Positions 1 to 9,069 of a DNA stretch of 64,000 bases are shown here, piece by piece. A program made the position numbers and the translations under genes. This stretch comes from Saprospiraceae bacterium (GTDB lineage: Bacteria > Bacteroidota > Bacteroidia > Chitinophagales > Saprospiraceae). Position 1 is the first letter of the stretch; every line of letters starts with the position of its first letter. The notes beneath the pieces were generated by a model. That model did no database searches and was not told the DNA's origin. It worked only from the letters and a program-made list of their open reading frames with translations. The DNA lies in NCBI GenBank assembly GCA_029262995.1, contig JAJCYH010000027.1, forward strand, positions 44,987 through 108,986, in the 5' to 3' direction.

Positions 1-180
1 GCAAGAGATATAGATAGAGATCTTTTGGATTGTCAAAGATATGGTGCTTGTTCAGACTCTGACTTCTATCCTACGTCAAGTAGAATCAATGAGAATAGTT
101 ATAAATTTACTTTACCTATTCCTTTGGTTGAGCAGAATGGTAATGCAACTATCAGAGATCAACAAAATCCTGGTTATTAA
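1..180 (+). CDS. SusD/RagB-family outer-membrane lipoprotein, C-terminal fragment
   Basis: The first 59 codons are open in frame 1 and stop at 178-180; the 5' part lies outside the window. The tail reads PIPLVEQNGN then QNPGY, the ending typical of SusD/RagB proteins (a PIP motif followed by a terminal QNPGY). SusD proteins are surface lipoproteins that cap a SusC TonB-dependent channel and bind glycans or other nutrients. A SusC gene should therefore lie just upstream, outside the window. A lipoprotein gene follows after 28 bp. The family call is firm for so short a piece, but the substrate cannot be inferred. Confidence 0.8.
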   Translation, partial: ARDIDRDLLDCQRYGACSDSDFYPTSSRINENSYKFTLPIPLVEQNGNATIRDQQNPGY

Positions 181-208
181 TATATAGATCAATAAAACAA
201 TAATACAA

Positions 209-1027
209 ATGAAAAAAATAATATATACTCTTTTTGCTTTATCAATGATCTTGATCTTTGGTTCTTGTGCAAAAAATGAACAAGCTACTTTTACAGGTGA
301 ATTCATTCAATTGCCTGCGAATTTTAATGGCATTTATCCAAGAGTAAATGATGGAGTAAGTACACCAAGTGAATTTATAGTTAGATTGGCAGGACCACAA
401 AAATCTACGCCTGTTAATTTTACTTTTGAGGTATCTTCAGAGTCTACAGCCATTGAAAATGTACATTATGTCATAGAGTCAAATACTGGTAGCATTCCAC
501 CAAATTCAAATGTTGGTGACATTCCCATCAGTATCTTGGACGATAATATTGCACCAGAAGAACGGTTGATAATTGAAGTTGTTTTAAAAGATGCTGATGT
601 GCCATTAAATCCAAATTATATTAATGGACAATATTCAATTCAGATTACCTGTGATGGTCAGGATCTATCAGGATCCTATTCCTTTGTTAATGAAGATAAC
701 TTTGCTGGAGAAACGTTTACAGGAGAAGGTGAAATATTTATATTTAATAACACAATTGGAAGTTATAAGGTTACTGATTTTTCCTTTGGCTCATGGCCAG
801 GTGCTTATGGCATAGACCCTCCTACTGGAACTCTTTTGTTTAAAGAAAACTGTGGTACTATATCATTATCAGGAACGGATAGATATGGAGATGTTTGGAC
901 AATGACTGAAATTATAGAATCTAATGGTCCGACTTTCAAATTTATTTATGAGAATACCTATCCAGAATTTGGAACTGTGACTTTAACAAGAACAGATGGA
1001 GAAAATTGGCCTCCATTAAATTTGTAA
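209..1027 (+). CDS. SusCD-associated lipoprotein with Calx-beta-like N-terminal half
   Basis: This 272-residue protein has a lipoprotein signal with the lipobox ending GSC at residue 20. Residues of about 30-150 look like a Calx-beta or immunoglobulin-like fold (short strands, then a DDNIAPEERLIIEVVL segment). From about residue 148 a second domain begins at a Cys and ends GTVTLTRTDGENWPPLNL. That C-terminal domain matches the C-terminal half of the lipoprotein at 2825-3664, which ends VVITRPDGSDWPQLFTN. It sits 28 bp after a SusD tail, so it probably belongs to the same operon and acts as an accessory surface glycan- or peptide-binding lipoprotein. The function is inferred from position only. 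Confidence 0.85.
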   Translation: MKKIIYTLFALSMILIFGSCAKNEQATFTGEFIQLPANFNGIYPRVNDGVSTPSEFIVRLAGPQKSTPVNFTFEVSSESTAIENVHYVIESNTGSIPPNSNVGDIPISILDDNIAPEERLIIEVVLKDADVPLNPNYINGQYSIQITCDGQDLSGSYSFVNEDNFAGETFTGEGEIFIFNNTIGSYKVTDFSFGSWPGAYGIDPPTGTLLFKENCGTISLSGTDRYGDVWTMTEIIESNGPTFKFIYENTYPEFGTVTLTRTDGENWPPLNL

Positions 1028-1055
1028 TTTAGGTCTTAATAAACTAAACGGAATG

Positions 1056-1090
1056 AGGGTCGTGTCATTGATATGACCCTTATTTTTTTT
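1056..1090 (+). terminator. Rho-independent terminator of the first SusCD operon
   Basis: An 11-bp stem (1056-1066 with 1070-1080, two G-U pairs) with the 3-base loop ATT is followed directly by TATTTTTTTT. It lies 29 bp after the lipoprotein stop codon and closes the operon. Confidence 0.8.
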
Positions 1091-1339
1091 ATATCATTAA
1101 ATGCTTATTTTAATAAATGTATTGTCGTACTAAAATAAATACAAATCAAGATTGAAAGATTAATAATTGCTTAATTAATGTTCGCATTTGTGTCACATGC
1201 CATTGTTTGGGATTGTTATAAAAACGAAAATTGACTTTATGAATTTAAACAACAGTTTCAAAGTCAAGACTTGAAAGGGAAAAACGAGTCGTATTAGTTC
1301 TTAGGACACTTAATTTTAAAGATGGTTATAAACAATTAG

Positions 1340-1849
1340 ATACCTAGCCGCTCTGTAGCTGGGTAGTACGTTCTTGAAGAAAACCGAATAATTCAGAATC
1401 CTACTCAATTGGCAAGTTTGAAATTAGCAGATACTTAACCATAGTATCTAAATGGTGAAAAAATAGGGTGTGCTACAGAAAGAGTATATTTATATAATGG
1501 TCAAAAGGAAATTTATTGAGTAGTAAGCTTTGAAGGGAAATGTAATAGAAGGTCTGATATTTTGGTTTTAAGTACTAGTGTTGTGGATATGGATGACCAA
1601 ACTGACTCTATGCTTGTTAATCCTATTCCATTTATTAATGAGATATATTTGGAATGGAATCAAAACATTGGTTTATTGGAAGTCAATGTTTTGGATATTA
1701 TGGGTTGATTGGTTCAAAAAGAAAACTTTTCTAGATCACTTAGACAAATGGCCTTGCATTTGAACAAATTGAGTGTCGGGATTTATATACTTATGATTTT
1801 TGATGGATCAAATTATTATATTAAACGGATTATTAAAGCATCGACTTAG
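1340..1849 (+). pseudogene. Remnant of a secreted protein with a type A T9SS sorting domain
   Basis: One reading frame runs from about 1340 to the stop at 1847 with no frameshift but five internal stops (TAG 1364, TAA 1436, TAG 1442, TGA 1517, TGA 1706). The last 85 codons read like a type A T9SS C-terminal sorting domain: a VNPIPF start, LEVNVLDIMG, a stop, LVQKENF, then LNKLSVGIYILMI and YYIKRIIKAST at the end. The upstream part (YLNGEKIGCATERVYLYNG) is not recognised. The stops are single-base changes from Trp or Arg codons in plausible contexts (AGW, MGRLVQ). No start or signal peptide was found, and I see no gene in 1091-1339. It is probably a decayed exported protein. Confidence 0.7.
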
Positions 1850-2477
1850 AGTTGGATTGATATTGTTAATATGGGCTTCAATACCCTTGATCACTAATGC
1901 CCAAGCAGCTCAGAGAATTCTTGATGGAGAAGTAATAAATTTCAGGTCCAATGAAAACATCCAAGGATCTTATCTATTGTTTGATAATTGGCAAATCGGT
2001 TCTATTGAAGATTTGGAGGGTAATGTCACAACGCAAGTAAAATTAAATTATCACACTTTTGATGAAACATTTTTGTCTTTGCTTGAGGATGGCCAAGTTC
2101 TTAAGCTGAATAAATATTTATATCGAAAGATAGCTTTTGATCAAGATACCTTTATCAATTTGGCCATGTTCAAGATGACCGGTTTTGGCCGAATAATCTA
2201 TTATGGTAAAAATTTAAAATGTTTTGAAAAGGTAGTTGGTAGAAAAAACACAGCCAACAAAAAAGCTTATAATACGGTAAATTCTAAATATCAAATAATT
2301 CAGAAGAGCAATACTTTATTAATAATGGGAGAGGAAGTAATTGAATTGAGAAGAAAAATGAAGTTTCTGGAAAAATATTTCCATAAGAAAGAATTGAAAA
2401 AACTAAAGGACCAACTATCCTTGGATATTAAAAAAGATGATGATTTAAAAATAGTCCTTAATTATTTTGATCATTAG
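1803..2477 (+). CDS. Unrecognised secreted protein, paralogue of the 8358-9065 product
   Basis: The product is about 224 residues, with charged HRLR followed by a hydrophobic stretch ending ITNAQA, a likely signal peptidase I signal. I do not recognise a domain. It aligns with the product of 8358-9065: both have FDNW/FDDW, then NYH-x2-DET, then a DG-containing segment and an I/V-x-D-x2-x-FI block, and a similar acidic/aromatic C-terminus. The C-terminal third is Lys-rich and probably helical. ATG at 1803 was chosen; the frame also has TTG at 1800. The first 47 bases overlap the end of the T9SS pseudogene in another frame, so the start is the weakest part of the call. Confidence 0.65.
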   Translation: MDQIIILNGLLKHRLRVGLILLIWASIPLITNAQAAQRILDGEVINFRSNENIQGSYLLFDNWQIGSIEDLEGNVTTQVKLNYHTFDETFLSLLEDGQVLKLNKYLYRKIAFDQDTFINLAMFKMTGFGRIIYYGKNLKCFEKVVGRKNTANKKAYNTVNSKYQIIQKSNTLLIMGEEVIELRRKMKFLEKYFHKKELKKLKDQLSLDIKKDDDLKIVLNYFDH

Positions 2478-2824
2478 GGAATCAAAAATATATTTCTCTC
2501 AGTTAATGCAATGCAGTGTTTTATTCCGAAAAAATCCAAATGTTGAAGATAAATATTTAGAAAGTCAAACTATCCTTACTTATTAAGTAAAATCATCTTG
2601 ACAATATTAACTTTTGGTTAAGAAAGATTGTCGAAAATGTTAATAAAATGCTACTTAATATCAAATTAATTCATACATTAGATAGTCAGTTATGAATAAC
2701 GGAGATACAATATTTTACATCTACGAACAGACTTATTCTGCAAATTTCCCATCAAACTCCTTACAGGTATTGGATTCTCCTGTGTTCGTAACCAATCTAT
2801 TATTTAACTAAATAACTATGTGTT
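2478..2824 (+). other. Intergenic leader of the lipoprotein-SusC-SusD operon
   Basis: These 347 AT-rich bases hold no credible gene. They presumably contain the promoter and 5' leader of the downstream SusCD operon, but I could not find a clear TTTG/TAnnTTTG pair. A 7-base inverted repeat (ACGAACA 2723-2729, TGTTCGT 2783-2789) lies within the probable leader; its significance is unknown. Confidence 0.4.
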
Positions 2825-3664
2825 ATGAAAAAACTCTCGTACACAGCTTCCCTATTAATGATGGCTGTTGTCTTGTTTACGTTTGGTTGTAGCGATGGTA
2901 CAATTGGTGATGATTTTGCTGAATTGCAATATTCACCAAGAGGCGCTGTTGTTTCTGCTGAAAACGTACAAACAGGATTCTTTGATTTAAGTAACCCTAC
3001 AAGTTCAAGTATTGCTTTTGATCTTGCCTCAAGTGGTGAAGGTGTAAGTTCTGTTAATGTTAATGCTTCCTATAATGGTGGAGCAGAAACAGTATTTACA
3101 ACGGCTTCTGTGCCTTCAACAGTCAATGCTTCTTTTACAGATGTATTGACGGCATTAGGTGTATCTGCTGCAGATGCTGCGGTTGGCGATAACGTTACTT
3201 TTACTTTTGATGCAACAACTTCTTCTGGTACCTACAGATCTTCACGATCTCTGAATGTACCTGTAAGTTGTCCTTCGGATTTAGGAGGTACCTATGATTA
3301 TGTATCTAGCAATCTTGTAGCGACCAATGGTAATCCATGTCCTGCAGGTGATGTACCTGGTACAGTTACTTTCACTGCGCAAGGTGGAGGTGTTTATCTA
3401 TGTTCAGATCTAGGATTTGGCCAATATGAATCTTCATGTTGGAATGATGGTCCTGCCACAAGTGCAAATGCTACTTTTACAGAAGTTTGTAATGAAATTA
3501 CTTCAGGAGGTTTAGATCAATATGGATTGATTTATATCTGGGTTATTACTGATGTTTCAGGTTCTGACTTATCTATCAGCTGGTCAAATGATTATGGCGA
3601 TGCTGGTGATGTAGTAATTACAAGACCTGATGGATCTGATTGGCCACAATTATTCACTAATTAA
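2825..3664 (+). CDS. SusCD-associated lipoprotein, first gene of operon
   Basis: This 279-residue protein has a lipoprotein signal with the lipobox FGC at about residue 22. The N-terminal half is Ser/Thr/Ala-rich and beta-type, with a Cys at the join (VSCPSDLGGTYDYV). The C-terminal half shares its pattern with the lipoprotein at 209-1027: a Cys-x-L-G-Y start, FG in the middle, EVCNEITSGGLDQYG, and the VVITRPDGSDWPQL ending. It lies 9 bp before susC, so the three genes are co-transcribed. It is likely a surface-exposed accessory of this SusCD transporter. The substrate is unknown, and no carbohydrate-active enzyme lies nearby to hint at it. Confidence 0.85.
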   Translation: MKKLSYTASLLMMAVVLFTFGCSDGTIGDDFAELQYSPRGAVVSAENVQTGFFDLSNPTSSSIAFDLASSGEGVSSVNVNASYNGGAETVFTTASVPSTVNASFTDVLTALGVSAADAAVGDNVTFTFDATTSSGTYRSSRSLNVPVSCPSDLGGTYDYVSSNLVATNGNPCPAGDVPGTVTFTAQGGGVYLCSDLGFGQYESSCWNDGPATSANATFTEVCNEITSGGLDQYGLIYIWVITDVSGSDLSISWSNDYGDAGDVVITRPDGSDWPQLFTN

Positions 3665-3673
3665 GAATTAACT

Positions 3674-6600
3674 ATGAAAAAATTATTATTCACATTAAGC
3701 CTAGTTTTTGTTGTTGGCCTTGTAATGGGACAAAGAACAATTACAGGAGTCATTACAGATGATTCTGGTGAATCCTTGATAGGCGCAAACGTTCTTGCTG
3801 AAGGAACCACAACTGGTACCATTACAGATATCGATGGATCATTTAGCCTTAGCGTTCCAGCTGGAATTAATACAATTATTATTAGCTACACTGGTTATGA
3901 AACTAAAAATATTGATATAACTGGTTTGAATACAGTCACAATAACTTTATCAGAAGGTAGAGTCTTAGATGAAGTGGTTGTAACTGCACTAGGTATTTCT
4001 AGAGATGAAAAAGCTCTTGGATATGCTGTGCAAACAGTTTCTTCAAAAACGATTTCTGATGCCAATACTGTTAGTGCAATAGACGCATTAGCTGGTGCCG
4101 CTGCAGGTGTACAAGTTATATCTTCTAGTGGAGCTGCAGGTGCTTCTTCCAGAATCGTTCTTAGAGGTCAGACCTCTTTCAACGGGGACAACGAAGCACT
4201 TATCGTTATTGACGGTGTTAGAATGAGTAACGATGAAAACTCAACCGAAAGAACTTTAGGAGGTGTTGCCTACTCTAACAGAGCAATGGACTTGAATCCT
4301 AATGATATCGCTAATGTTTCAATATTGAAAGGTGCTGCTGCTACTGCGCTTTATGGATTAGAAGGTGCTAGAGGAGTAATCCTTATCACTACTAAATCTG
4401 GAAAACCAGGCGGTGTTAAAGTTGATTTTGGAGCGAACATGACATTTGCTAGAATCAATAATGTGACAGGATTGAATGATGAATATGTTCAAGGATCAAA
4501 TGGTGTTTGGGCAGGTCCTCATACTGGTGCAAGTGGATCTTGGGGTCCTCACAAAGATGACGTTTCTTATGATGGTTCCGAGTATGCTTATGACAATAAC
4601 GGTCGTTTGGTTGCTGGAGGATCAGGCGCACCTTTCGTTCCTTATGACAATGTTGAAAATTTCTTTGGAACAGGGGTAACTAGAAGTGTAAACCTTGCTG
4701 TATCTGGAGGAAATGAGGTTTCCAACTACAGATTCTCTTTCGGTAACTCTAATGAGCAAGGTGTTGTACCTAATAATACGTTTAACAGATACAATGTTGG
4801 TTTGAAAGTCGGATCAACTTTATTAAACGACAAATTAACTGTTGGATTTGGTGCGAATTATGTAAATTCTGGAGGTACTAGAATCCAGCAAGGATCAAAC
4901 ACTTCAGGTGTAATGCTTGGATTGTTAAGAACACCGATTTCTTTTGATAATGCTAACGGTTTTGAAAACGCAGAAGATGAAGTAAGTGCCTACCAGTTTG
5001 CTGATTTCTCTCAAAGAAACTACCGTGGTGGTGGAGGTTATGATAACCCATTCTGGATTGTTAATAACGCACCATTTAATGATGACGTAAACAGATTCTT
5101 TGGTAATGCTAATATCACATATGAATTTAGTAAATGGTTCAGTTTGAATGCTACTTTGGGATTGGATACATACTCTGATAATAGAATTCAAAGATTTGAA
5201 ATCGGTTCTAGAACTGTACCAGGTGGTCAGGTTATTGAAGATAACTACATTTATTCTCATACCGATTTTTATTTTACAGCTAGAGGGCAAGGAGAAATTG
5301 CTCCTAAGTTTACATTGTCTTATAATGCAGGTATCAACCTTTATAATGAACAATTAAAGCAAAATTATATTCAGGGTGATGGTTTGAATTTCCCTGGTTT
5401 TGCTCAGTTGGGTAATACTTCAAGTATTTCTTCTCAGATTTCAAATACAAACCAAAAAACGGCTGGTATTTTCGCTTCAGTTGATTTTGGTTATGATAAT
5501 TTCTTGTATTTGACAGTTTCAGGTAGAAATGACTATTCTTCTACTTTGATCAATCCATTTGCAGAATTTAGTGCAGGTGATATCTCTTTCTTCTATCCTG
5601 CGGCATCTTTGGGTATCGTATTCTCTGAAAAAATTGATATTCCAGGATTATCTTTTGGTAAATTAAGAGTCAGTTATGCAGAAGTTGGTGGTGGAGCTCC
5701 TTCTCCTTATTTGACTTCTACACCATTTATTTTACCAATACAAAACGCAGGTTCTGTTAATGATGTTAACGATGGTTGGACCAATGGATTAGGATTTCCT
5801 TTTGCAGGAGTTTCTGGATTCGTTCTTAATGGTGTTGCTGGTAACCCAGTACTTAAGCCTTCAAGAACTAAGGATATTGAGCTTGGATTGGATTTGAGAT
5901 TTATGAATGACAGAATTGGATTAGACATCACTGGATATTCAAGAAAATCTGTAGATCAGATTATTCCTATTAATATTTCTAATTCAACAGGTTTCCAAAG
6001 AGCTGTAGTAAACAGTGGTGAATTGGCAACTAAAGGTGGAGAAGTTGTTTTGACTTTGAATCCTATTAGAACGGATAAAATGGACTGGAATGTTGGATTT
6101 AACTTATCAAAGTGGAAAACAACTGTTGAGTCATTACCTGAAGGTGTTCCAAATCAATATTTGGATGGCTTCTCAAGTACTGCAGCTTATAACATAGCTC
6201 CAGAAACAGATGAAAATGGTGTTGTAACTAGAACTTTCGAATATGGTCAATTACTTGGTGGAGCATTCCAAAGAGTAAATACAGACAATGGAACATTTGA
6301 TGCTTCAATGCCTTACAATCCTGATGGTCTTTTAGTTATAAACAATGACCCTACATCTAGTGGATATGGTTTCCCTATTGCAGACCCTACACAAAGAGTA
6401 ATTGGTAACCCTAACCCAGATTGGTTATTAGGCATCAACACTACTTTTAGATATGACAAAATTTCTGTAAGTGCATTATTTGATATCAAAGAAGGTGGCG
6501 ACATCTGGAATGGTACCAAAGGAGCTTTAACATTCTTCGGTAGATCGGAGTTGACCGAAAACAGAGGTACTATAACTGTTTTTGACGGCGTACTTCCTGA

Positions 6601-6940
6601 TGGAACACCAAATAATATTGCAGTTCCTTTAGGTCAGTCTTGGTACCAAGGAAACGGTGGTGGATTCGGTACTGTTGCTGAACACTTTATTGAAGATGGA
6701 TCTTTCAGAAGATTAAGATATGTTACTATTGCTTATGACCTAGGTGATGTATTAAGTAATGCTGGATTTGATAGATTCACCGTTTCTTTTACTGGAAGAA
6801 ACCTATTCTTAAGTACTCCTTATACTGGATTTGACCCTGAATTATCATTGGTAGGTTCATCTAGTAACGGTCAAGGATTGGATTATTTCCAAATGCCTAA
6901 CACCAGATCATTCTCAATTGGGTTAAATGCAACCTTTTAA
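3674..6940 (+). CDS. SusC/RagA-family TonB-linked outer membrane protein
   Basis: This 1088-residue TonB-dependent transporter starts with a signal peptide ending near VMGQ. A carboxypeptidase-regulatory-like domain follows (about residues 22-98, TGVITDDSGESLIGANV), then the family-specific LDEVVVTALG linker, a plug domain (about 115-235, with LRGQTSFNGDNEALIVIDGV) and a C-terminal barrel ending in Phe (GLNATF), as expected for BAM insertion. It imports ligands delivered by the SusD encoded 18 bp downstream, using TonB energy. The length is normal for the family. The substrate is not predictable from sequence. Confidence 0.96.
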   Translation: MKKLLFTLSLVFVVGLVMGQRTITGVITDDSGESLIGANVLAEGTTTGTITDIDGSFSLSVPAGINTIIISYTGYETKNIDITGLNTVTITLSEGRVLDEVVVTALGISRDEKALGYAVQTVSSKTISDANTVSAIDALAGAAAGVQVISSSGAAGASSRIVLRGQTSFNGDNEALIVIDGVRMSNDENSTERTLGGVAYSNRAMDLNPNDIANVSILKGAAATALYGLEGARGVILITTKSGKPGGVKVDFGANMTFARINNVTGLNDEYVQGSNGVWAGPHTGASGSWGPHKDDVSYDGSEYAYDNNGRLVAGGSGAPFVPYDNVENFFGTGVTRSVNLAVSGGNEVSNYRFSFGNSNEQGVVPNNTFNRYNVGLKVGSTLLNDKLTVGFGANYVNSGGTRIQQGSNTSGVMLGLLRTPISFDNANGFENAEDEVSAYQFADFSQRNYRGGGGYDNPFWIVNNAPFNDDVNRFFGNANITYEFSKWFSLNATLGLDTYSDNRIQRFEIGSRTVPGGQVIEDNYIYSHTDFYFTARGQGEIAPKFTLSYNAGINLYNEQLKQNYIQGDGLNFPGFAQLGNTSSISSQISNTNQKTAGIFASVDFGYDNFLYLTVSGRNDYSSTLINPFAEFSAGDISFFYPAASLGIVFSEKIDIPGLSFGKLRVSYAEVGGGAPSPYLTSTPFILPIQNAGSVNDVNDGWTNGLGFPFAGVSGFVLNGVAGNPVLKPSRTKDIELGLDLRFMNDRIGLDITGYSRKSVDQIIPINISNSTGFQRAVVNSGELATKGGEVVLTLNPIRTDKMDWNVGFNLSKWKTTVESLPEGVPNQYLDGFSSTAAYNIAPETDENGVVTRTFEYGQLLGGAFQRVNTDNGTFDASMPYNPDGLLVINNDPTSSGYGFPIADPTQRVIGNPNPDWLLGINTTFRYDKISVSALFDIKEGGDIWNGTKGALTFFGRSELTENRGTITVFDGVLPDGTPNNIAVPLGQSWYQGNGGGFGTVAEHFIEDGSFRRLRYVTIAYDLGDVLSNAGFDRFTVSFTGRNLFLSTPYTGFDPELSLVGSSSNGQGLDYFQMPNTRSFSIGLNATF

Positions 6941-6958
6941 TTAAAAATGTAAACGATT

Positions 6959-8284
6959 ATGAAAAATTTTAAATATTTATTTCTATTGTTTGGGTTGCTT
7001 GCATTTACTGCATGTGAAGACTACTTTGGAGAAAACTCCAACGTAGATCCAGACAACCCAACCGTTGTTACACCTAACGTAATATTACCTCAGGTTCAAG
7101 CCAGACTGGTATATACTTATGGTGGTGACTTTACAAGATATGTTGGCTTAAATACGCAAACTATTGATGGAATTTCAAGACAATTTGCTGTTTTAGGTCA
7201 ATATGGAATTCAAGGTTCTGATGTAGATACGCCTTGGGCCAATATGTATTCAGGAACTATGCAATCTAACAGAAGACTTGCAACCATAGCGCAAGATGGA
7301 GGTTTCAATCACTATGAAGGTATTTCAGTGGCTCTTGAATCTTACGCAATTTTAGTAGTAACAGATATGTGGGGCGATGTTCCATATTCTGATGCATTTA
7401 AATTTGACGAAGTTGGTGTTTATTCACCTCAGTTTGATTCTCAGGAATCTATCTATACTGCAATTTTTGCAAACTTAGATAGAGCTCGAGCTTTGTTGGC
7501 AAGTGATGATGGGGGAAATGCTCCAGGTGGAGATGACCTTATTTATGGTGGTGATGCCTCTAAGTGGATTCAGTTTTGTAATGTTCTAGAAGCAAGAGCC
7601 AGATTGCACTTGTCTAAAGTGAATGGTTCTTCTGCCTATAGTGGTGCTTTAGCCGCATTAGCGGGTGGATTTGGAAGTTCTTCTGATAATGCAGGATTCC
7701 CTTTTGGAACCCCAGCAACAGAAAACGCTCCTTGGTTTCAGTATATTGAGCAGAGAGATGACTGTGAAACAGGTGCGACTTATGTTGGTATCTTGGAATC
7801 ATTAAATGACCCAAGAACAGCAACTTACGGTCAACCACAGACTAATGATCACCCTATATATACAAAAGATCAGACTGTTAATTTATTGTCATTTACTGAA
7901 CAAGAATTTATCAAAGCTGAGGCTATGTTAATGACAGGAGATAGCGATGGTGCTTATGCAGCATACCTTTCAGGAATTCAATCCTCTATGGTAGAAGCAT
8001 TGGTGCCTGACGAATATGATGTCTACGTTGCACAATCTAATGTAGGTGTTGGTGCGGCAAACCTAACGTTGGAGGATGTTATGACGCAAAAATATATTGC
8101 GCTAAACACGGATCCTGAAGTTTTCGCGGATTGGAGAAGAACTAATTTACCAGCTTTAACGCCGGTAACAGGAACTCAAATTCCTAGGAGATTGCCTTAT
8201 GCACAAACAGAGCAATTTTCTAATTCGAATACTCCTGACGCAGCGTCAGTTTCTATTTTTGATAGAGTCTGGTGGGATCAATAG
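6959..8284 (+). CDS. SusD/RagB-family nutrient-binding outer membrane lipoprotein (SusD-like_2 type)
   Basis: This 441-residue protein has the lipobox AFTAC near residue 19. Features of the SusD-like_2 branch are visible: NVILPQVQARL near the N-terminus, ALESYAILVVTDMWGDVPYSDAF around residue 125, and KWIQFCNVLEARARLHLSK near 205 in the TPR-like helical region. It partners the SusC encoded just upstream, forming the lid of the transporter. The 3' end is followed by a strong terminator, so the operon is lipoprotein-susC-susD. The gene is complete and of normal length. Confidence 0.95.
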   Translation: MKNFKYLFLLFGLLAFTACEDYFGENSNVDPDNPTVVTPNVILPQVQARLVYTYGGDFTRYVGLNTQTIDGISRQFAVLGQYGIQGSDVDTPWANMYSGTMQSNRRLATIAQDGGFNHYEGISVALESYAILVVTDMWGDVPYSDAFKFDEVGVYSPQFDSQESIYTAIFANLDRARALLASDDGGNAPGGDDLIYGGDASKWIQFCNVLEARARLHLSKVNGSSAYSGALAALAGGFGSSSDNAGFPFGTPATENAPWFQYIEQRDDCETGATYVGILESLNDPRTATYGQPQTNDHPIYTKDQTVNLLSFTEQEFIKAEAMLMTGDSDGAYAAYLSGIQSSMVEALVPDEYDVYVAQSNVGVGAANLTLEDVMTQKYIALNTDPEVFADWRRTNLPALTPVTGTQIPRRLPYAQTEQFSNSNTPDAASVSIFDRVWWDQ

Positions 8285-8304
8285 GATTCTACTTATCATA
8301 AAAT

Positions 8305-8343
8305 ACAAAAAAGGGGATGCGCTAGCTAGTGCATCCCTTTTTT
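8305..8343 (+). terminator. Rho-independent terminator after susD
   Basis: The stem GGGATGC (8314-8320) pairs with GCATCCC (8331-8337), extended by an A-run on the left and a T-run on the right. The next gene begins only 15 bases after the T-run, so its transcription may depend partly on read-through. Confidence 0.9.
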
Positions 8344-8357
8344 AATAATAATCTGTT

Positions 8358-9065
8358 ATGAGATATATAATCATTTTTATTCTCTTCTTTATAAGTAATT
8401 CAAACTATGGACAAGCTGCTTTGCATGACTTAAAGTTGAATGTTTTTCAAAACCTAAACTCATCAGTTAACCAAAACTACATTAGGCTATTAAATGAGTC
8501 TGCATCAGGTAATGATACAGAAGCAAATTTCGAGTTTGACGATTGGACCAATTTTGAGGTATTTGCAAAATCAGGAGGAAGTATGATGCTTGATTCAGCA
8601 AATTACCATATCTCTGATGAAACTATGTTTTTTAATTTAGATGGTAGACTCTATTACCTCTATCCTAATCAAGTAGATTACATTTTGGTTGACAACCGTA
8701 AGTTTATCTCCAAAAAAATTGGAGGGGGTTCAAAAACTAAATATAAATACTATGAGGTGCTAGTAGAAGGTGAGATGAATTTGTTGAAAAACAAAAGCCT
8801 AGAAAGGAAAAAAATCAATAATCATCCGATGGGCGTTTCACATGGTGTCGAAGAATATGAACTTAAAGAAAAGGTGAAATACTATTATTGTACTCTTGAC
8901 GACAAGGAAGCTATAGATGTTCCAAGTAGTAAAAAGAACTTTATAAAGATTTTTAAGCGTAACAGAAATAGTATGGTACAATTTGCACGAACCAATAATA
9001 TTTCTACCAAGTCAGAAGCAGACTTAATTAGAATGTTTACTTACAATAACCAAATAACAAACTAA
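8358..9065 (+). CDS. Unrecognised secreted protein, paralogue of the 1803-2477 product
   Basis: This 235-residue protein has a signal peptide ending in SNYGQA. No known domain is recognised. It shares with the product of 1803-2477 the blocks FDDW, G-x8-NYH-x2-DET, DGRLYYL and a D-x3-FI segment, plus a matching acidic C-terminal helix region. The middle is Lys/Tyr-rich and lacks Cys pairs. A beta-barrel gene follows 4 bp downstream, so the two are almost certainly co-expressed. Both copies of the family flank the SusCD operon, which suggests, without proof, a periplasmic or surface role linked to it. Confidence 0.75.
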   Translation: MRYIIIFILFFISNSNYGQAALHDLKLNVFQNLNSSVNQNYIRLLNESASGNDTEANFEFDDWTNFEVFAKSGGSMMLDSANYHISDETMFFNLDGRLYYLYPNQVDYILVDNRKFISKKIGGGSKTKYKYYEVLVEGEMNLLKNKSLERKKINNHPMGVSHGVEEYELKEKVKYYYCTLDDKEAIDVPSSKKNFIKIFKRNRNSMVQFARTNNISTKSEADLIRMFTYNNQITN

Positions 9066-9069
9066 TATT

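Noticed and set aside
1578..1763. 61-residue plus-strand reading frame in the pseudogene region
   Set aside because: The neighbouring frame carries the recognisable T9SS sorting domain; this one is its shadow.
2723..2789. Inverted repeat ACGAACA/TGTTCGT as a riboswitch or operator
   Set aside because: The arms are only 7 bases, 53 apart, with no further structure I could support.
4925..5353. 142-residue minus-strand reading frame inside susC
   Set aside because: It lies wholly inside a well-supported gene and shows no domain or signal features.
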